Assembly: GCF_027596085.1 (NCBI RefSeq) | Contig: NC_072454.1 | Span: forward strand, 23,930,490 to 23,994,489 | Direction of reading: 5' to 3' | From: Anoplopoma fimbria | Taxonomy: Eukaryota; Chordata; Actinopteri; Perciformes; Anoplopomatidae | DNA length: 64,000 nucleotides | Shown here: in pieces, positions 45,101 through 56,299 of the stretch | How positions within the stretch are numbered: the stretch's first letter is position 1 | Layout of the letters: every line of letters begins with the position of its first letter | Made by a program: the position numbers and the translations under genes | Notes under the pieces: generated by a model | The model's input: only the letters and a program-made list of their open reading frames with translations | What the model was told of the DNA's origin: nothing | Databases searched by the model: none

Positions 45101-45558
45101 CAGCCGGTGAAGCGCCCGATGGGAGACCAGCCCGTCGTGGTGCTGAATCATCCAGACGCCAACATCCCCGAGGTCGCCAGGATCATGGAGGTCATCAACC
45201 GGTACAGAGGGGAGGTGCAGAAGGTCGTGCTGTCGCGGAGAACCGCCAACGCTCTCTCAGCCATGTACGGCGAGGCCCCCGAGGAGAGCGACCCGGTGGA
45301 CGCCCCAGTGGACCCCGAGCGGATTCTGCGGGGCGCGTTGATAGCTTTGTTCAGGAGAGGTTCCTGCTGAAGCTAAAGCTTCGCAGGTTGAGCAGGAAGA
45401 AGTACGAAGTGGTCGGCGCGGCCTCCCCCGGCAGGGACGCGGTGTCCAAATTTCGCTGCTGGTTTTGCGGCAGGGTCTTCGCATGTCGGGAAAGGTGGAC
45501 TGCCCATCGACAGCGACATCTGATGGAGTGGAAAAAGCCAAACTGTGAAAACTCTTAA
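42148..45558 (+). CDS. ZNF518A: ZNF518A, C2H2 zinc-finger protein 518A (C-terminus frameshifted)
   Basis: ZNF518 proteins are nuclear C2H2 zinc-finger proteins; human ones have been linked to G9a/PRC2-type repression (known of the family). The first coding exon, 42148-44389, has five fingers: CSQC (about residue 88), CRTC (119), CSVC (145), CKMC (177) and CQHC (229). A basic patch (RRRKRKK, about 255) and the family block CWLTQDCLSLPGKEFLDKYC with LEETQQFLMKSV follow. A second basic run, KNKRRRRKRRARSKRVGKR, lies near 516. The exon ends CAG|G with GTAAGA, in phase with exon 2 (44886). The ORF otherwise reads on into the intron. It is shorter than human ZNF518A (about 1,480). The A rather than B paralogue is chosen from the CCNJ and BLNK neighbours. 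See the exon 2 entry for the frame break. Confidence 0.88.
44886..45558 (+). CDS. ZNF518A: ZNF518A terminal coding exon with an apparent frameshift
   Basis: Spliced in phase after CAG|G, the exon reads VVVLNHPDANIPEVARIMEV and INRYRGEVQKVVLSRRTAN, conserved in ZNF518. This frame stops at TGA 45368-45370. The remaining conserved part, FVQERFLLKLKLRR and the last finger CWFCGRVFACRERWTAHRQR, lies in another frame and ends at TAA 45556-45558. The switch must fall between about 45270 and 45345, in GC-rich sequence with C runs, and matches the loss of one base. An assembly error, a true truncation (908 residues, no last finger) or a 59-nt intron at 45296-45354 could each explain it. An attaaa is at 45656-45661. 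Confidence 0.8.
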
Positions 45559-46634
45559 AATGTGTCGCACACACTGGATGAAAAGCAAAAAATACGTCTG
45601 GAAAATGACTTTTGCAATATGACAAAAGAATAATGGAAAGAGTCCTCATTTTTTTATTAAAGTCTTAAATCTAATTTGTTGGTTTGAGGAGAATTAAAAT
45701 CTGTATCAGGCCTCCTGGAGGGTTCATTCTCAGGGTAAACATTTACCTTTTGTCTCTCTGCCCGTTGGAGTCGCTCGATACAAACTCTTTGTATATTAGT
45801 GAATATCTGTAAAGCCACGAGAACGTGGTGTCCATGATTTGGTTCTTTTGTATTGTTTGTATTTTGTCTACGCAATAGCTTTATTTAAGGTGATTTAAGT
45901 ACACTGTCATATGGAATATTTTATAGAACACTGTAATATGTATATTTGCCATACCATCTGAACTTTATGAATCAGTTTATGTACGGGTAGGCTCTACGGT
46001 GTGGTAGCTGTCGTATTTGTTTTCAAACGGGACGCAGAGACCCACAAAGCTACTCAGATATACCAAAACTGTGTGTTTCAGAAAAACAAAGAAAATAATA
46101 AGAAAAAAAATAGACAATAAGCTGTTTTATTCAACATTTATTTATGACTCTTAGTTTAAGCCTTTATATGCTTTTTCTTTATTCTTTTATTTTTATTTGG
46201 GCCATTGGAAGAATCAGTGTATTTGTAAAGAAATGTTTGTACAAACTCCAAATTATGTTCAAATAATAGTATTATCTGTTCGAGGTATATTTTATCAAGC
46301 AGATGTCCCTAAAGACACGATTAATTTAAAAAAGTAAAAATAGAAGTAAACCTGTGTTTTTTGATGTCAATGAAATACTGGCTGAATTGCTTTGAATCTG
46401 AATTTGAGAGGCCTGGTTAATCATGTTTGTTTTTCTTCTCAATGAGTTTCCTCTTTTGACTTGAAATGATACCGTTATCTTTTAATTGCACTATGAAAGG
46501 AGGATTTATATTTCCCATTACCTCACCTTTATCAGGCCTAAGCTTTTGACAATCTCAAACCAGTGTCCTACTGTGGCTCAACATTTCCTTATGTAGCCGG
46601 GATCCCTTCAGTGTTCCCAGCAAGGGAACAGTGG

Positions 46635-46670
<36 letters not shown>

Positions 46671-46999
46671 CGTGCGTGCGAGAATGTGTGTGCGTGCGTG
46701 CGTGTTAGTCAAGGACCATTGGACAGATGTACCTGTCCTGTATACTGATATGTGTCCTTGTTTCTCAGTAACTCACTCTGTATGTTTTTTCCAATTTGGA
46801 TAAAAAGATTTCTAATTGTGTACATAGTCCAATAGAGGTACTGTAAAATATTACTGCAGAGTTTTCACCAAGTGCCTAGAAATTCTTATTATGCAACAAA
46901 ATGTGAGTATGAGAGCATTACTTGTTGACCGGACAAGAAACGAACCAGTTTGTCAGTCCCTGGGGGCGTTTTTATTGATGACTGAAGATGTGAGCTGGA
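45559..46999 (+). other. ZNF518A 3' UTR and space between convergent genes
   Basis: AT-rich sequence following the ZNF518A stop. It contains a GT microsatellite (46637-46705). ZNF518A and BLNK transcribe towards each other here. Confidence 0.5.
46637..46705. repeat. (GT)n / (GTGC)n microsatellite
   Basis: GT repeat passing into GTGC units, interrupted once by agaat. Confidence 0.95.
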
Positions 47000-47023
47000 G
47001 TCATACAACACAAGTAATGACGT

Positions 47024-47387
47024 TTTATTTTCTATTTTTATTAAAACAAAAATGTACAAACTTGTGTTTTGTTGGCTCCCCAACCTGTTTCTGTCATAAA
47101 CAAATTGTCTGCTTCTTTCAGCTTCAGCAACACCTGTCTCCTTCCTCGCATTCATGTTAACACACTGTGTACTGACTGAGCATTAAAAAAACAAAACATC
47201 TCAATAAAAAGGCGAGTTAAAAAGTCATCTGTGTCAGTGCTCCTTTGCCTCTGCATGGCCAGCAGTGCAGGCTGGATCTCAAATTGAAGGAGGAAAGAGG
47301 AGTCCGCATGACGAGTTCTGTAAACAATAGTCTTGACAGCCAATCACAGCAGGTGTGGACGCACGCCGCTTGGCGAGTGGGGCCGAT
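47024..47387 (-). other. BLNK: BLNK 3' untranslated region
   Basis: Follows the BLNK stop on the minus strand. AATAAA signals on that strand lie at 47037-47042 and 47024-47029, giving a 3' UTR of about 350-360 nt. Confidence 0.55.
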
Positions 47388-49041
47388 CTAGGGCCTCGCA
47401 GGGAAGCACAGCTTGGTGGCGTCCTTGGTGTTGCTCTGGCTGTCAATCAGCACCAGAGGAGTCCTCTGGTGGTTCTCGATGATGTGGGAGACGCTACCGA
47501 AATGCTGCGAAAAACAGAGAAGGTAGTTTAAATGTCCTTGAGAACAACACATTAGGGTTATTAAGCAATTTATTTTGCTTTAAACATTTTATAGGAAGAG
47601 GTGATCTTTAGATACAGTCAAGAAATGGTCCAGGTGATTATTTATGAGTAATATAAGTGTAATTATTGTCAGTAAAACAAAGCATTCCACCTTGTATTTC
47701 AGCTAACCTGATTACTACCACAGAGTTTTATACATTTAGTCCACTTCTTGTATTGAAACTGCCAAATGTTCTCTTGTTGGAAAAATAGAAGAAAATGAAG
47801 ATGTTGCCATGTGAAAAGAGTCCTGTTATTGTGTCGCTAGCTCACCAGCTGTGTGCATTATATTCCATGTCTGCCTCTTTATTTGAGCGTTCTTGATATA
47901 GTGACCTTAAGAATTCCACGCCACGTGCACACCACTTTCTTTGCAAACAATCCCACAATTCCACAGTTTTCTTGGGTTTTGGTGTCCTAGCTGATGCCTT
48001 TCAGCCACACATAATTACATTCTGATCTTTTTAAATCTTATTTGGCAAACTAACAATCCTAATCCTAACAATCCCAGCATCAGCACTGGATTTAAAACCC
48101 TGCGGCTATTACTAAAGACCAGCTAGAGCAACATGCACGCCCGCGGACACATAAACACGGGTCTTTTTACAGATTATATAAACTCAAAGACAGTCAAAAA
48201 CTTGAACGTCCTCTGTACCTCCTCCCCTTTCTTCTCTCGCCCCAGAGCGTACTGCTGCGTCGTTGCCATGAAGCGGATCGGGATGTTGTACACTCGGCCA
48301 TTGTAAAACACCACCAGTGTGTAGGGCTGCTGTGTGTCTTGACCGGAGCTCTTCCTCACCATAAACGCCCCGTCCTGAGACAGAAAGAAGCACTCACAGT
48401 CAAAAAAAGCCCAGCAGAGGGGGGTTGTTATGGGATATAAACCACAGACTCACTCATTTGGATAATTATACGATTCTCACCTTGTTGGAGCGACACAGGA
48501 CGTCGTCAGCAGTCTTGCGGTCGCATGCGCCGGCATACCAGGGCTTCTTATAGAGCTCTGCATCCTTAAAAAACAAGTAAATGCAGGGTAAGATTGTAGC
48601 TTGTTGAATTATTTATTTATCTTTTTGATATAATGTTGTAAGAGCACACCTTGTCTTGGTTTGTTAACCAGTTCTCAGTGGAGACACTTCCTCTGTCGGC
48701 TGGCTCTGGGACAAAGGAGACACAAACATAATGCAGATATTTTTGAATTTCTTTCACTTCATGTTAGAGTTATAAACAACTCCTCCTGTTCACGTGGCTG
48801 AAAACCTGCTGAAAGACTCGAGAAGGAGCTGTACTCACTGGGGGAGGTCAACTGTGGGAAAGGGATCCTGCAAGAGAGACAAGAAACAAGAGGCGATTAA
48901 AGGGTTACTTTTCCTCAGTTCTCCCAGTGTCGTGTCAAACTGTATGCACGTCTTACTTTGGCCGTTTCATGTCCAGTGAAAAAGCTTTTGGCGAAGGCTT
49001 GTAGTCAATTTGCATCACAGGCATATCAGGCAGTGTTCGGC
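47388..49041 (-). CDS. BLNK: BLNK SH2-domain exons and preceding linker
   Basis: Exons in order: 48957-49041, 48839-48867, 48650-48705, 48481-48564, 48219-48374, 47388-47504. The first three encode the end of the linker (LPDMPVMQIDYKPSPKAFSL, then PFPQLTSPKPADRGS). The SH2 domain starts at KKPWYAGACDRKTADDVLC. It has the phosphotyrosine-binding arginine in DGAFMVRKSSG (about residue 362), then YTLVVFYNGRVYNIPIRF, and ends with FGSVSHIIENHQRTPLVLID. All key SH2 residues are present, so it should bind phosphotyrosine (known partners of mammalian BLNK SH2 include HPK1 and Btk). Stop TAG is at 47388-47390. Confidence 0.95.
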
Positions 49042-52000
49042 CTGTGGGGGATCCAGACGTATGGTGATCAGGCTGCATTTCGCCGTTCAGTAATGAATGG
49101 AAATCAAGGACGTTTTGCACAATGTGTAAATGGTTTTTTTTTCAGTCCAGGAGAGGCTAATGCTGCACATCTGCTTTATCTGCATTCCCTTTTAACTGTG
49201 AGAGTTTAAATGTGGGAAATCTATAATGACTTGTACTTTAAGTCATCAGTGTATGAGCAGCATATATTTGTATAGAGTTAATATCATTATTGGACACTAA
49301 ATGTTGGTCATTTTAACAATGTTTAATAAAAGCTCTGGTGTGACTAATAATGAATGCACATAGTATCTGATTCAATGTAAACACTTACTTTCAAATTCCC
49401 TAGATTTTAAATCTGGCTTCTGCAAAAAAAAAATATATATAATTTCAGCATCATAAACAAAAGCACATACTGACATGTTGACAGATGTCAGCTGATCCAT
49501 TTAAGACAAGTATTTGTTGTATTCAGTGCAATTCCTACCGGCTTTAAAGATGGTTTTGGTGACCTGCTGGGAGAAAAAATAAATAAAATCAGTCAAACAG
49601 TGACTCCCTTCTTTAAGGTTTAAACAGATATATAATTATTAAAATATCAGTTTAATTGATGCTTACTCTCTGGGCAAAGGTTTTGGTAGAGAAAGGCCAT
49701 TTGTAGGTTTATCACTGGAACCTAGAGATGCACACAATGACAAGTGATCTACCAGTTATTGTGACCAGCTTTGGCAAGACACACATCTTACTAATGTCCA
49801 TTAACTGTTGGGAAATATATTTTTCTGGCCTCCTCTAGATGTCCTAACAAAGTAGAGCGATTCATGCTGGCAGTCTTTGATTTCATACGCACCTTCGATT
49901 GGATCACAGACTTCATATTCATCTTCGTGTGCAGGCTCCTGGACCTGGAAAATTCACAACACTTTTAAGTCTGCATCTTCTCAACGACGCAAAAAAAAAA
50001 AAATCTACAAAACAAGGCACTTACAGGAGTAGGAGATCTCCTCATATTCTCTCTGGAGAAGAAACATGTCTCATTATTAGTGTAGTTAAGTAGGAAAGCA
50101 ATGCAATGGGTTAAACGTTTGGTCCTACCTGGGGTTGGGCTTGGGTTTTAAAGAAGGCGACTGTGTTGTGGGGATTGGAAACTGCCTGCAAGGGAATGCT
50201 TAGTCTCAGACTGCAGTCAAAATGATTTTCTAAAATACTGTCATTTTGTATTGTATGTCTATGCAGTTAACCACTCTCCCACTGACCTGCTTGCTGAAAG
50301 AGATAATGAGTTTCCCTGTAAAAGATGCCATAAAACAGGACCACAATCAATTCCACATGTAAATGCACTTTGAAGAAATACTTGGAATGGCATTGGTTAC
50401 TTAAAAGCCTACCTCTTTGTCAGGAAGTTCATAAAAGTCTGAAAAGCAACCAAAGCCAGAATTAGACACACTGTAGAGAGAAACAATGGCCTTGTTTTTT
50501 TCTGTGCTGGATGGCATTGTTTTCATTGGTTCAAACATGTCTTCAGCATTCAGCAGAATATGCCCTTGGGCGTGTTTTTGTGTGTGTGTGTGTGTGTTTG
50601 GACTAACTGCTTTTGACTGTTTCTCATTGTAGTGTATTTACAAAGACTTCTCATGCACAGGCCTGTAATCTGTTCATTCATTATTGAAGACGTAATGGAG
50701 GCCTCCTTTTTTTTCCTTCCGTGTTTAGCCATGCTGGCAAAATAGCAGTGTTGGGTCAGGCAACCACTTAACAATTATTACATGGGCATAAAACTTCTAA
50801 AATCATGATCCCCAGAGGATGAATCCTAAAATGTTAAATCTTCCAGTGAAATATCTACTTGAAGGATTGGCGCAAAGGTTTTTCTACAGACATTCATTCT
50901 TACATAATGATGTATCCTAATGGCATTGGAAGATCCGTCGATTTTTCCCTCTGCCACCAGCATGAGGACGACATTTGTGGTTTGAAGTGAAATGTCACAT
51001 ATTCAACACATAACCAAAAAAGTGTGGAACACATCTGCATGCCTCCCTTAGAATAACTTTGGTAATTCTTTAGTGTTTTATCTAGCGCCCTTCATCAAGT
51101 CATAAGTTATGATTTGTCCAATGCTTTTGAATATGACCCAACACCATAGACTGTATAATACAAGTGACGCCACCCATTGGTTTATTGGTTTAGATTTTGT
51201 CATCTTGGCCGTCACCACCTTGGTTCAACCAGAAGTGACACGAGAGGGTGTGGCTAAGAACAACCAAACGCTGATTAAAAATAACTTTCATTAACGGAAA
51301 ACACACTGTGAAAGAGTTGTAAGACAAAAACACAGACAATTCCCACATCGGACAACGCTGTTGTAGCGACCTGTCAATCACAAGGTAGCCTTGCACTAAA
51401 GCATCCTGCTTTATGGTCTATTTTACTCTAAACTGGACCCTATTTTACAACAATAACATCATGATGTATTGAAGAAGAATTGAAACTAGAGATTGAGAAC
51501 ATAAACTAATGTTTACAATGTTTACTGAGATAATAAATCAAGTGAGAAGTAGAGTTATTTTCTCATAAAGTTTGATACAATCAGACTGATTTTTGCAACC
51601 ACAGGAGTTGCCCCATTATGATTAAGTACAAGACCCTTCAGCATTGGCTTCACTTTTCAGAACAGGAGGTTGCCTCTTGCCAAAAACCTGCAAAACTAAT
51701 GTCTCTCCCATCAACATCAGCTGTACTTAATGTTTAGTGCTAATTAGCAAATGTTAGCATGCTAAATTGCTAAACTAGGATGTTAACAATGTTAACAATA
51801 TACCTGCTAAATGTTAGCATGTTAGCATGCTAACATTAGCATCAGCTCAAAGCGCTGCTGTTCCTCAATCTAGCCTCATAGAGCCGCTAGGGTTGCCACT
51901 ATCCACTAACCAACTAACTTTTCAGATAAACAGTCTAAACAGTATAATCTGACTTCTTTAAGTCAGTTTGAATTCTATTGACAATTAGTTTTTTTCAAAT

Positions 52001-55000
52001 AATCAAATTCATGTCGTCCTTTAACATCACCATGCTTGGAGATACATGGTCCAGTGGACGGGAACAAATTAGCAACTAATTAAATGCAGTCATCACTGCA
52101 CATCACGCACAGTTTCTCTTTGCGTTTCAGTACATTTTCAGATGGTGTATTCCACGCAGGGTTTGATGGTAAGAGAGCAGTGATGCGTGGAGGTCATAAG
52201 GTTCAGTAATTCTAGAGGTCGACCCCTTTGGGAACTGGTTTTGAGGCACAGCATGGTTGTTGTACCTACCAGGACTGGGTATACGCTCTAGTAAAGATGT
52301 GTGCAACATGGGACGGTCCCTCCCTGCTCTGCCCCCACCATGCATCAGAGAATTTGCATAGAGGCATGAAGATTATCATCATTAGCATTATTTTTATCAT
52401 ATCTTTATAATCCTTGCAGCAGTAGTATCCATGTTACTTTTCATATATTCTAATCGAATACTCTGTCTCCTCTCTATTTCAGTATGTTTCTTACTGGAGG
52501 ATGGATTCCCTGCAGGCTCCACGTAGTTGTCGTCGTCGTTACTGCAGTCGGGATTGATGTAGTCCTCCTGCAAAGTGACATATTGTGAAAACAGGGTCAT
52601 CTGTCCGCACAAATGGGAAGGTATATTTAGCAATGCACAGGATATGGCGAAATTCTCCAAGACACAGCAGCGTTTGTGTAAGTGTCCGAACGACACGGGC
52701 CTAACTGCAGCACAGTGTTAATGTGGGCTGTGTGTGGTAGGGGAAGTTGCTTTACTTCATCGCTCCCCTGCTGGGTGGGCTCGGGTGGTAGTTGTTTGGA
52801 GGCTTTGCTCGGGCGGAGGGGCTTCCTGGGCGGCCGAGAGGGCCGGTTACGGCGGTCGTCTGGAAAGGGGAAGCAGAAGCAGAAACAGGACGTCAGCATT
52901 TGCATGAAGTTCCATTCTGAAGCCCTCTGTGTATTGTGGCTTTGGCGATGCAACTCCAGCTGGAGGAGAGCGATCACTGTAAAGGAGAAGCTGTTGAAGA
53001 ATAGAAACTGTGTGTGAAAAGGTTCGTCATGAGGAGAAGAGTTTTTGGTAGACATTTGTGGTGAAAAATAAGTGCAGATGTAAACGGTTCTTCTTCGTCA
53101 GCTGACCGTTACTGACCGAGGTACTCCCCACTCGGGACGGAAGCAGAGGTAGTCGTGGTGAAGGCCCTGTGGCTGGGAGGAGGCTCGTAGCTGTCGTCGT
53201 GGTCTTCACGTGGATCCTCATATGTGTCATTATCCTGGGAGCAACATATTTGTAATGTTTCTAACAAACACCAGGCAAAAACAACACTTTAAATAGCTTA
53301 GAAATAACACATTTTCTATACTTACGTAATCTGGTTCAGACAGTTCATCATCTTCCCTGTCACCTGTAAACATTTAAAGAGATTTCATTACAATGAGGGA
53401 GAAATGTAAAACAAATTGTGTATCATATTAAACCAAGCCAGCTAAAAAAATTAACAAACAACAGTATTAAATTCACCCGAGCAGGTGTCAGAGCACATTC
53501 TCTAATTTTAGAGCCAAGCCCCTGTTTGAGGAACCAGCGGAGTGCGTCTCCTCACCTCTTTACCTATTGAATAATGTTGTTTTTTCAATTTAGTTTAAGC
53601 AGAGGCCAAATTTAGCACAGTGGGTTTATCGAAATAACATCTTGAAACAGTTGCGGTGGTGCATACTTGTTTTTCTCTAGCTCAGCTGCAGTCTTTTCAT
53701 TTGGACATTTCATGAGCTGGGAGGCTTTAATCGGTTGAAAGAGATCTAGTATGTGTTTTTTCCCTATGAAGCGGAGAAGGCAAATACGAGATGATGTATA
53801 AGAAAATGTTATAACTGCAAAAGGTATAAACGACTGGTTAGCTCAGTACCACAGCTGATTTTGGGCTGTTTTTGTTATTAGTGATTGTATTATATGCAAC
53901 ATTACCTCCATAATTAGTGAAAATAAGTGGAACTTCTTAACATATAGGGGTAGAAACCAACTAAGTACATATGCTGTAATTAAATTACTTGTACATTACT
54001 TGAGCATTTCAATGTTATGCTTAATACAACTACTCCACTACATGCCAAAAGAAAATATGATACTTTTCACAAATTGTTCTGACTTTGACTTACTAGTTGT
54101 GCAAGATTTTGCTTAAAAAACCATATGATCAGTTTACAAAATATGATACAGAGATGAAACTACCCAGAGGTATATAAAATAGTTCAAGTGAACTGTGACA
54201 TTTAAAATAATAATGCATCACTAAAAATATTCCTGTAATATACAGTATACATATTATAATATTCTACTCTGTATAAAACTCTGAAAGGAGCTATTCTGCC
54301 CAACGGATGATTTTGCTTTAGGTCCTTTAACTATATTTTGTATCGGTGCATTTAAAATAATCAGTGGATTTAAGTGATTCCTTTTCATTTGAATATGCTG
54401 GGCAGGCTCACCCACATTTGTACAGTGTAATATTATGTGTTTGTGTGGGCAGAATAAAATGAATACACTCCTCATGTAGTGTAGCTGATTTGCAATTATG
54501 AAGACTGGGCTGCTGTATTTTTGGTGTCTTATAAACCCATGAGGGTTGGGCACGTTATGTGCATGACACGAAAATAAAGATATCTATCTATTTATCTATC
54601 TATATCTATAGAAATCCAAACTTCTCTGCTCTCTCCATTTTTTCAAGTCTCAGATGGACTTGAACACAGGTGGATATCATTATGTTAGTATTATGTATTA
54701 TTTTGCACCACATGTGACAATCCTCTTGTGGAACAGCTGATAACTTCTCAGCTCTTACCTCTGTAATCTCTCGCAGGCACTTTTGGAAGCGGTTTGCTCT
54801 TCAGTCTGCCGTACAGAGAGAGACACTGACATCAGCAGCAGGCAATGAATGACTTCACAGTGCTATGGTACTTTGTCTCCGGGTGAAAGAGACATCGATT
54901 TGCATACATACATCTCAGCGGACACCTGTGCTGTGAAAGCAGTTAGCAGACTGCTGTGCAACTTTAGCAGACGGGATGAGAATCAGTGGGTTCTGGGAGA

Positions 55001-55797
55001 CGTGTGTCATTATGACATCTGTCCTTTAAGGGGACTCATTTGAGGAAAGGAAATCGAAACAGCCATCTGTTTATGTTATTTTTGGTCTGTGGGTCTTACT
55101 CTTATTCCAACGGTTGCGAAAGAGGAATTGACATTCTCTTATAATGAATATGTGCACCGCGTGGAGACAGCAGGCGGACTTCTCAGACATCTGTCTCCAA
55201 AATTAAGCATGGAGTAGAAAGAGTGGAGTAAAGATCTTGAGATTTTAGAGACTGACCTTCTCAGTTTGTTCAGAAAGCTGCCATCGTTCTTCTTGATGTC
55301 TTGGACGATCTTCTGAAGCTGCCTGGAAAACACGATTTGTCATTCAGAAACGAGTCCTCAGCTGAACGAGTTGAACACTCATTTTCAGCATTTAAGGGTG
55401 CTTTAGGAAGACGGCTGCAGTCTTCACGTCAATTAGTCACTCCTCATTTTATCTTGAATTCTCTGCTATGTCCAATTTCTGACAAGGTTCATGTTTAAGT
55501 ACTTATTTATGTAACGTTAAAAGGATTGATTTTTACACTTTTTACAGTTTAGACCCTTTCTTGCTTGTGGAGGAAAGTAAACTAAAATTTAAGAAGTTGT
55601 GGTTTAGTTTTTGTTCAAAGCACCACATATATATACACACAAATATAAATACATATATTAAAAAGTATTAATTACAAGTGCAATTGTGTCATTGCCACTT
55701 GGGAGCAAAATCTGAAATAAAACTGAACTCCTTACCGAATCTTTGCCGTAGCAGGAGCAGCGAGTTTACTTAACGTATCCATATTCATGTTTAACAT
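47388..55797 (-). CDS. BLNK: BLNK (SLP-65), B-cell linker adaptor
   Basis: BLNK is the cytoplasmic scaffold phosphorylated by Syk after B-cell receptor engagement; it recruits Btk, PLC-gamma2, Vav, Grb2 and Nck. From the human-like start, 21 coding exons join in phase to 446 codons including TAG (445 residues; human about 456). The layout matches the family: an N-terminal helix (QLQKIVQDIKKNDGSFLNKL), tyrosine-rich acidic exons, a proline-rich linker and a C-terminal SH2 domain. The first in-frame ATG is at 55797 (MLNMNMD). The Met aligning with human MDKLNKI is at 55782 (MDTLSKLAAPATAKIRQLQ), so initiation may be at either. Three upstream exons offer a second N-terminus (59314-61914, separate entry). 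The linker exons are unusually small. Neighbour ZNF518A and its convergent orientation match human. Confidence 0.94.
49389..50438 (-). CDS. BLNK: BLNK proline-rich linker encoded by micro-exons
   Basis: Eight small exons: 50413-50438 (26 nt), 50287-50315 (29), 50129-50185 (57), 50025-50052 (28), 49893-49944 (52), 49667-49721 (55), 49539-49563 (25), 49389-49419 (31). All have GT-AG borders and compatible phases. They encode NFYELPDKE (a phosphorylatable Tyr), QFPIPTTQSPSLKPKPNPR, EDEYEVCDPIE (another Tyr), LPKPLPR and SPKPSLKPK. The PxxP and KPKP motifs suit SH3 partners. PSLKPK occurs in two different exons. The exon at 49539 is preceded by a CAGCAG acceptor. Individual borders of such short exons are less certain than the SH2 exons. 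Confidence 0.8.
51142..51617 (+). mobile_element. teleost interspersed repeat (MITE-like), copy A, in a BLNK intron
   Basis: Begins accatagactgtataataca followed by agtgacgccacccattgg, contains ccagaagtgacacgagaggg, and ends ttttgcaaccacagg. The same blocks appear in reverse complement at 56300-56841. Both ends are recognisable in both copies. The family name is uncertain; it looks non-autonomous. Confidence 0.7.
51728..51860. repeat. nested palindromic GCTAAC/GTTAGC repeat
   Basis: Multiple copies of ttagcatgctaa-type palindromes (for example gttagcatgttagcatgct), a common teleost low-complexity repeat able to form hairpins. It lies in the same BLNK intron as copy A. Confidence 0.7.
52495..55797 (-). 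CDS. BLNK: BLNK N-terminal and tyrosine-rich exons (human-like start)
   Basis: Exons in order: 55736-55797, 55257-55322, 54759-54805, 53326-53363, 53117-53234, 52756-52859, 52495-52567. They encode a start plus helix like human BLNK, then a basic PLPKVPARDY turn. Acidic Tyr motifs follow: EPDYDNDTYEDP, DDSYEPPPSH (human has YEPPP), GEYLDDR, EDYINPD and DNYVEPA. Such sites in mammals bind PLC-gamma, Vav, Nck and Grb2; YINP fits a Grb2 site. The exon at 52756 is rich in basic and Pro residues (RPSRPPRKPLRPSK), a likely SH3 target. Confidence 0.92.
54575..54612. repeat. (TCTA)n microsatellite in a BLNK intron
   Basis: Imperfect atctatctat run between exons 54759 and 53363. Confidence 0.85.
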
Positions 55798-55972
55798 CTT
55801 TGAGCCTCAGTCCTCTCCTGCATTAAGTGTGTGCTGCCAGAGTGTTTGCAGAAATGTGACAGTAACTGTCTACGAGTCACGTCTTTGTCATAGAGGGGAG
55901 GAGGGAGTTCATTCTGACCCGCCTCTGCAGGAAAAATCACTTCTCTTTTCCACTCTCCGTCTCTCACTCTCA

Positions 55973-55979
55973 CACACAA

Positions 55980-56016
<37 letters not shown>
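55973..56016. repeat. (CA)n microsatellite upstream of the proximal BLNK start
   Basis: About 20 CA units, roughly 180 bp upstream of the proximal start codon on the minus strand. Confidence 0.95.
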
Positions 56017-56020
<4 letters not shown>

Positions 56021-56299
56021 TACTCGAGCAAGAGATTTCAGTGCACAAACCTGTTGCTTCACATCTCTCCTGACCCTCTTCAATTCCACGTCCTTCCTAT
56101 TTTAACTGCTAATAATAGCTACCGGTGTACACCTGAATAAGATCACTGGATGAGGCCTTCAAATTGATGGGGGCCTTTTTTCAAAGCTTTTTTTCACAAT
56201 GGTCACCCAATCACTCTCTGCTATTTCACACACAAACCTCCGTGTCTGAAAAGTGAAGCCAAAGCGGCAGTGCCTTAAACTTGCATTCTCTCTAATGGC

